The notes beneath the pieces were generated by a model. It was not told where the DNA came from and did not search any database. It saw only the letters and a program-made list of their open reading frames with translations. From Streptosporangium saharense (GTDB lineage: Bacteria; Actinomycetota; Actinomycetes; Streptosporangiales; Streptosporangiaceae), in assembly GCF_014203715.1 (NCBI RefSeq), contig NZ_JACHJP010000001.1:1815496-1879495 (forward strand): a stretch of DNA of 64,000 bases. The letters are read 5' to 3'. Shown here piece after piece: positions 59,125 through 64,000 of the stretch. The position numbers and the translations under genes are program-made. Position 1 is the stretch's first letter. Every line of letters begins with the position of its first letter.

Positions 59125-60546
59125 ATGGACTACGCGATTCTCACGGGGTTTGTCCTCGTCACAGGTGTTGTGCTGGCTCTGGTCGCCCAATGGCGAGGCT
59201 GGCGCCCTTCGCCCCTCGTCGTGATCGCGGTGGGAATCGCGTTCCGGGTGCTCATCATGATCCTGGCGGCCAGTAGCAGGTGGCAGCCGGTCGACTTCAT
59301 GGAGAGCTTCAAACCCGCGGGCGAGGCGATCCTCAGACACCAGGACCCCGTGCTCGGCAGCGAGGGCGGCTGGCACTTCCTGCCCACCATCCCCTACGTG
59401 TACGGCCTGCTGCTGTGGCTGGGCATCCCGTGGGAGATCGGCGGCAGGCTCGTCACCGTGGTCGCCGACATCGCGTTGATCCCGCTCGTCGGCAAGCTCG
59501 CGGGTGGCAGGAACGCCTCCCTGCGCGCCTTCCAGTACGCCTGCAACCCGCTGGCCATCCTCGTCGCCTCGATCCACGGCCAGGTCGAACCGGTCGCCCT
59601 GTTCTTCGGCGTCGCCGCCTTCGTGGTGGCCCGCGGCCCCGGCGACCCCGAGCGCCCCGGCCTCAGGATCGACGTGTTCGCCCTGGCGCGGCAGCGCGTC
59701 GCGGCCCTCGGGTTCGGCGGCGCCGTACGGAGCCTCGTGGCACCGGGCGGCGCGGTGCGCACCGCGCTGTCCCCCGGCGGCCTGGTGCGTACGGCGCTCA
59801 CGCCCCGCGAGGGTGACTCGGCCTCCATGCGCAGGGCCGTATACGCCGGTCTGCTGATGGGACTGGCCCTGTGCGCCAAGAGCTGGCCGATCTGGCTGAT
59901 CCCCGGCATGCTCCTGCTGCTGCCGACCTTCCGCTCCCGGGTCACCGCGTTCGTCGCGACAGCCGTACCACCCGTCTTCTTCCTGGTCACCCTGCCCGTC
60001 TTCGCGGGAACCTCGCTGGACGAGCTGCCCGAGGTCATCCGCATCATGGGAGACGTCAGGCCGATCGTCGGCGAGTGGGGCTACAGCGCCATCCTCGTCG
60101 GCGGTGACTGGACCCTGCACTCCGGGATCGCGACCTTCGGCACCCGGCTGATCTACGTCACCATGCTGGTCGTGGCCTTCCTCTGGCGCCGCGCCGACCC
60201 GGTCGACCTCACCACGGCGCTGCTGCTCGCCTTCATGGTCACCACGCCCAGGCTCGGCGCGCAGTACCTGCTGTGGTTCATGCCGTTCCTGGTCGCCCGC
60301 CCGACCCGCTTCGCCTGGCCGGCCATCATCGGCGTGTCTCTCTGGGCGGGATGCGGCTATCTCTACCTGACCCAGTTCGACACCGACACCTGGTGGGCCA
60401 TGCACTCGGTCTGGGCCCGCGCCTCCATCGTGCTGCTGCCGATCCTCGTCCTGGCCATGCCCTGGGGGCGCCGTGTCTCCACGGCCCCGGTGCCGCCCCC
60501 GGACCTCCCGAACTCCTCGGCCACCTCTCCCTCGGTCGTAACCTGA
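59125..60546 (+). CDS. GT-C/GT87-like membrane glycosyltransferase (putative)
   Basis: A 473-residue membrane protein with about ten helices, resembling DUF2029/GT87 polyprenol-phosphate-mannose-dependent transferases (early FMESFKPAGEAILRHQDP; central LCAKSWPIWLIPG). Between two helices a cytoplasmic loop holds three exact 10-residue repeats, GGAVRSLVAP, GGAVRTALSP and GGLVRTALTP (DNA 59716-59805, 30-bp period). ATG 59125. The sugar acceptor is unknown. Confidence 0.7.
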   Translation: MDYAILTGFVLVTGVVLALVAQWRGWRPSPLVVIAVGIAFRVLIMILAASSRWQPVDFMESFKPAGEAILRHQDPVLGSEGGWHFLPTIPYVYGLLLWLGIPWEIGGRLVTVVADIALIPLVGKLAGGRNASLRAFQYACNPLAILVASIHGQVEPVALFFGVAAFVVARGPGDPERPGLRIDVFALARQRVAALGFGGAVRSLVAPGGAVRTALSPGGLVRTALTPREGDSASMRRAVYAGLLMGLALCAKSWPIWLIPGMLLLLPTFRSRVTAFVATAVPPVFFLVTLPVFAGTSLDELPEVIRIMGDVRPIVGEWGYSAILVGGDWTLHSGIATFGTRLIYVTMLVVAFLWRRADPVDLTTALLLAFMVTTPRLGAQYLLWFMPFLVARPTRFAWPAIIGVSLWAGCGYLYLTQFDTDTWWAMHSVWARASIVLLPILVLAMPWGRRVSTAPVPPPDLPNSSATSPSVVT

Positions 60547-60549
60547 GCT

Positions 60550-61323
60550 GTGGAGAGCACCAAGACGGACGAGTACCTCGCACGGATCGGCGCGGCCCGT
60601 CCCCGCCACCCGGACGCCGAGGCACTCGCCGACCTGCACCTGCGCCACCTGCGGACGGTGCCGTTCGAGAACCTGAGCATCCACCTCGCCGAGCCGATCG
60701 TGCTCGACGAGGTGGCCCTCATCGACAAGATCGTCACCCGCCGCAGGGGCGGCTTCTGTTACGAGCTCAACGGGGCCTTCGCCGTACTGCTGCGCTCACT
60801 GGGCTATCAGGTGACCATGCTGGCGGCCAGGTCGCTCGACGGCGGCTCGATCGGCCCGCCCTTCGACCACATGACGCTGCGCGTGGACGCCCCCGACCCG
60901 TGGCTGGTCGACGTCGGCTTCGGCAGGTTCGTCCACCGCCCCCTCCGCCTCGACCCGACCATCGACCAGGCCGACCCCGAGGGGGTCTTCCGGCTGGTCG
61001 AGACCGACGAGGGGGACATCGACGTGCTGAAGGACGGCGTGCCCCAGTACCGCCTCGAACAGCGGCCACGCCTCCTGGCCGACTACGAGGCGACCTGCTG
61101 GTGGCAGCAGACCTCTCCGAAGTCGCACTTCACCCGCTCGCTCGTATGCTCCCGCCTCACCGAGGACGGACGCCTCACGCTGAGCGACAGGCAGCTCGTC
61201 CACACCGTGGGGCAGGAGCGCGAGGAGACCACCCTGACCACCGACGCCGAGGTCCTCGCCGCCTACCGCGACCACTTCGGCATCGAACTGGACACCGTGC
61301 CCCACCTGGGGATCACGCCCTGA
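60550..61323 (+). CDS. nat: Arylamine N-acetyltransferase
   Basis: A 257-residue enzyme transferring acetyl from acetyl-CoA to arylamines and related acceptors. The catalytic triad is C70 (RRGGFCYELN), H107 (PPFDHMTL) and an aspartate near residue 121 (LVDVGFG), as in the NAT family. GTG 60550 begins 3 bp after the preceding stop. Its 3' end overlaps the convergent AraC gene by 11 bp. Confidence 0.93.
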   Translation: MESTKTDEYLARIGAARPRHPDAEALADLHLRHLRTVPFENLSIHLAEPIVLDEVALIDKIVTRRRGGFCYELNGAFAVLLRSLGYQVTMLAARSLDGGSIGPPFDHMTLRVDAPDPWLVDVGFGRFVHRPLRLDPTIDQADPEGVFRLVETDEGDIDVLKDGVPQYRLEQRPRLLADYEATCWWQQTSPKSHFTRSLVCSRLTEDGRLTLSDRQLVHTVGQEREETTLTTDAEVLAAYRDHFGIELDTVPHLGITP

Positions 61324-61975
61324 GCAGCCCGCCCAGAGGCACCCCGGCCAGCCGCCTGACCTCGTTGGCCAGGTGGGACTGGTCGGCGTACCCGCTGGCC
61401 AGTGCCACCTCCGCCAGGGCGGTCCCGCGCCTGGCCAGCCGCAACGCCCGCTGGAAACGCACAACCCGCTGCAGCGTCTTCGGCCCGTACCCGAAGGCGC
61501 GCAGCGCCCGGCGACGTAGCTGCCGCTCCCCGAAACCGAGCTCCCAGGCCACCTGACCGACGCTCATGCCCGTCCCCAACGCCCCGGCGATGGCGGACGC
61601 CACCGGATCAGGCCCGGGAACCTCGCGCAGCCGTACGGCCAGCGCCTCCTGCATCGTGCCGGGCGTCAGGTCCGGCAGCACCCCCAGCTCGGAGAGCGGC
61701 ACCCGGGCGTCCCGCAGAGCCTCGACCGGTACGCCGAACACCTCGCCCACCGCGCCGGGGCGGAAACGGATGCCCGTGTAGCGGTCACCCCGGTTCATCC
61801 GCACCGGCATCGGCCCGGTGTCCGGCCCGGCGACCTGCGGGCCGTCCGGCCCCCAGACCAGATCGACACAGCCGTCGGGAACCACCAACTGCGTCGACGT
61901 CGAGACGGCGACGTTCGTCCAGACACAGGCCACCCGCCCGGCGATCGCCGGATCCGGGGCCCACTCGTGGTACAT
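61313..61975 (-). CDS. AraC-family regulator
   Basis: A 220-residue regulator. A short N-terminal domain of the DUF6597 type (VVPDGCVDLVWGPDGPQVAG) is followed by the AraC double helix-turn-helix from about residue 140, ending in ALASGYADQSHLANEVRRLA. ATG 61975. Ends 11 bp inside the nat gene, tail to tail. Targets unknown. Confidence 0.85.
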   Translation of the reverse strand: MYHEWAPDPAIAGRVACVWTNVAVSTSTQLVVPDGCVDLVWGPDGPQVAGPDTGPMPVRMNRGDRYTGIRFRPGAVGEVFGVPVEALRDARVPLSELGVLPDLTPGTMQEALAVRLREVPGPDPVASAIAGALGTGMSVGQVAWELGFGERQLRRRALRAFGYGPKTLQRVVRFQRALRLARRGTALAEVALASGYADQSHLANEVRRLAGVPLGGLLRA

Positions 61976-61984
61976 GCCTCCAGG

Positions 61985-63091
61985 CTAGGACGGTTTGGCG
62001 GGCTTGTTGCTCGGCCCGGGACCGTCCGGGGGAGCCTTGGCTACGGCGTCCTGCGGAGCCCGCCCCGAGATGAAGGCCGCGGCCCACTGCCCCCGAGGGT
62101 CGCTGTCCACCAGCAGGGCACGGACCAGCAGGCTCAGTGGAATGGCGAGCAGCGCCCCCAGCGGGCCCAGCACGAACGCCCACAGCAGCAGGGACATCAT
62201 GGTCACCGTCGTGGACAGGCCGACCGCGTCGCCCAGGAACTTGGGCTGGATGAGCGACTGGATCACGAAGTTGATCGCGATGTAGCAGACGATCACCAGG
62301 ATCATGGTCTTCGGGCCGCCCTGGAGCAGGCCGAGCAGCGCGGGTGGGATCAGGCCGATGACGAAGCCGATGTTCGGGACGTAGTTCGTGAACAACGCCA
62401 GCACGCCCCACAGGATCGGAAGCGGGACACCGAGCACCCACAGCGCGATGGCGTCCAGCACCGAGCAGATGAGCCCGAAGACCGTGGAGACGATCAGGTA
62501 CCGACGGGTGTTGTGGGCGAAGTCGCCGAGCGCGCCGACGAGTTCTGAACGCTCCCGCGCCATGTCGGACGACAGGATCCGGGTGACCGCCCGCGCGTCC
62601 AGGCACATGGCCAGCACCACGATGACGATGATCACCAGACTGGAGAAGACCCCGAGCAGCCCGGAGGCGAAGCCGCTGACGAGCCCGAAGACCTTGCCGG
62701 GATCGAGGGTTCTGATCGCCTGGTTCACCTCCTTGCCGCCGATGCCCAGTCGCTCCGCGAACTGCTGGACCTGGACGACGAACTGGTCGAACTGCTGGCC
62801 GTATGTGGAGGCGAGGGTCGTCAGCTGGGCGGCGGACAGGGCGAGGACCGCGATCAGACTCAGCAGCAGGAGCAGTACCAGCGTCAGGGGAGCCGCGACG
62901 AGCGTCCAGCCGGGCGCCCCGCGCCTCTCCAGCCACGTCCTGACGGGGGAGACCGCCAGAACGAGCACCAGCGCGAGCAGAACGGGCCCGATGATCGACC
63001 CGGCCTCCCGTATCCCGGCCAGCGTGACCACCGCACCCGCCGCGCAGAGCAGCACGACGAGGGCCCGGGGAATCCGTCTTTGCTCCGTCAT
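61985..63091 (-). CDS. AI-2E-family transporter
   Basis: A 368-residue membrane protein of the AI-2E (PerM/UPF0118) family with about eight helices. The conserved region PILWGVLALFTNYVPNIGFV and IQSLIQPKFLGDAVGL are family signatures. A cytoplasmic Pro/Lys-rich tail follows. ATG 63091. It begins 10 bp upstream of the AraC gene in the same direction, so they may be cotranscribed. Confidence 0.88.
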   Translation of the reverse strand: MTEQRRIPRALVVLLCAAGAVVTLAGIREAGSIIGPVLLALVLVLAVSPVRTWLERRGAPGWTLVAAPLTLVLLLLLSLIAVLALSAAQLTTLASTYGQQFDQFVVQVQQFAERLGIGGKEVNQAIRTLDPGKVFGLVSGFASGLLGVFSSLVIIVIVVLAMCLDARAVTRILSSDMARERSELVGALGDFAHNTRRYLIVSTVFGLICSVLDAIALWVLGVPLPILWGVLALFTNYVPNIGFVIGLIPPALLGLLQGGPKTMILVIVCYIAINFVIQSLIQPKFLGDAVGLSTTVTMMSLLLWAFVLGPLGALLAIPLSLLVRALLVDSDPRGQWAAAFISGRAPQDAVAKAPPDGPGPSNKPAKPS

Positions 63092-63723
63092 ATTGGATCT
63101 CTACCCATGCAGGGGGAAAAGTGCCTCCGCCCGGCATCCGGCTCTTTGCTTGATCGTTCTGCTTCGGTTGTCGTGCTTTGATCGGCTTGCTCGGGTCGTC
63201 TGGCTTCGATCGTCGATTTGACGGAGGCGGACGCCTTACATAGAGTTCACAGGCCCGAGGGGGTTGGCGAAGATCGTCAAGGCCTCGGGACCCTCCCACC
63301 TGATCCACTCTCCCAGTGAGACGCATGCGCCGCGCTGGATGCCTGTTTGACGAGGCTGAGATGTCGGAGTAAGTTGGAAGGGTTGCTCCGGAAACGGAGC
63401 GGTCTGAAATTCCCTTCAGATGAGTTTCTTTCGAAAGCGAATTGGCCCGGTCGGATCGGTTTGACACGAAAAAGCGGGTCTGAAAGAATAAAGACACAAC
63501 GAAATGAACGAAACGAAACGCCTCGGAATTCCGGCCCGAAAGGGTTCGGGGGGACGGTGAACGCGTCCGTTTCTTGAGAACTCAACAGTGTGCTAAAAGC
63601 CAGTGCATGAAGCACAAACCCGTCCCACACGTCTAGCACGTGGGGATGGATTCCTTTGGTTGATACACCCGCTGTCGTTGATCGGCAGTGTGGGTGCTTT
63701 CAGCCGGGGTTGACTCGAAAAGC
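63092..63723 (+). promoter_or_regulatory. rRNA leader with three candidate promoters
   Basis: P1: TTGACG (63218-63223), 17-bp spacer, TAGAGT (63241-63246). P2: TTGACG (63347-63352), 17 bp, TAAGTT (63370-63375). P3: TTGACA (63461-63466) with AAGAAT (63484-63489), a weaker -10. The leader contains TTGAGAACTCAACAGTGTGC (63574-63593), a conserved actinobacterial rrn processing/antitermination stretch. No gene is seen in this stretch. Confidence 0.75.
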
Positions 63724-64000
63724 ATTGTTTGGAGAGTTTGATCCTGGCTCAGGACGAACGCTGGCGGCGTGCTTAACACATGCAAGTCGAGCGGAAAGGC
63801 CCTTCGGGGTACTCGAGCGGCGAACGGGTGAGTAACACGTGAGTAACCTGCCCCTGACTCTGGGATAAGCCTGGGAAACCGGGTCTAATACCGGATACGA
63901 CCTCTTCCCGCATGGGATGGGGGTGGAAAGTTGTTTCGGTTGGGGATGGGCTCGCGGCCTATCAGCTTGTTGGTGGGGTAGTGGCCTACCAAGGCGACGA
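63724..64000 (+). rRNA. rrs: 16S ribosomal RNA (5' part, cut by window edge)
   Basis: GAGAGTTTGATCCTGGCTCAG begins at 63732 and the sequence runs through the first variable region to the window end, about 277 nt. The mature 5' end is estimated a few bases before GGAGAGTTTG. The first variable region fits Streptosporangiaceae by eye only. Confidence 0.97.

Overview
This window is high-GC actinobacterial DNA. The partial 16S rRNA at the right edge, the GTG/TTG-rich starts, the rpsB-tsf-pyrH-frr-cdsA-rlmN block and the density of secreted chitinases fit the Streptosporangiaceae or close relatives. That placement is inference from gene content and the 16S 5' end; no search was run.

Layout. 1-4.4 kb: 5'-truncated CaiB-type CoA-transferase, an APC amino-acid permease, and a divergent MFS exporter / ArsR regulator pair sharing a tandem 22-bp operator. 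4.5-11.5 kb: translation and lipid housekeeping block (rpsB, tsf, pyrH, frr, cdsA, rlmN), with 88-bp tandem repeats between pyrH and frr and an opposite-strand SUFU-domain gene between cdsA and rlmN. 11.5-13.2 kb: an HTH protein with a degenerate phospholipase-D-like C-terminus, under a palindrome that reaches its own start codon, followed by an overlapping NUDIX hydrolase. 13.2-16.6 kb: a decayed half-ABC exporter, a 149-bp tandem duplication, and the surviving partner. 16.6-18.3 kb: a small ABC transporter operon with a repeat-built ORF wedged between ATPase and permease. 18.5-26.3 kb: polyamine module (Lrp regulator, aminobutyraldehyde dehydrogenase, PotA/D/B/C-like importer, FAD amine oxidoreductase). 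26.4-36.8 kb: mixed metabolic genes (hydrolase-fold protein, SUMF1-fold protein, DUF418 membrane protein, K+/H+ antiporter, PfkB kinase, PEP-synthase-like multidomain enzyme, ferredoxin reductase, acyl-ACP desaturase). 36.9-46 kb: mainly membrane proteins and regulators (DUF998, glycosyltransferase, EamA, DedA, TspO, VC0807, LeuE, a split YeiH-type exporter, HxlR, Lrp, an iodotyrosine-deiodinase-like flavoprotein). 46-57.5 kb: a chitinolytic island of five GH18 genes and one GH19 gene. 57.5-63.1 kb: MFS transporter, LapA-like protein, GT-C-like membrane protein, arylamine N-acetyltransferase, AraC regulator, AI-2E transporter. 63.1-64 kb: multi-promoter rRNA leader and the first ~277 nt of 16S rRNA.

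How the genes work together. The chitinase island encodes a secreted set with different binding modules (CBM2, CenC-like, CBM5/12) and different GH18 active-site variants, plus GH19. Three GH18 genes are coupled by ATGA overlaps. The polyamine module combines uptake with oxidation under an adjacent Lrp-type regulator.

The most unusual structural feature is at 56017-56217: five hairpins at an exact 41-bp period with an invariant AGACGGA loop and stems that differ in sequence but stay paired. It lies between the GH18 operon and the GH19 gene.
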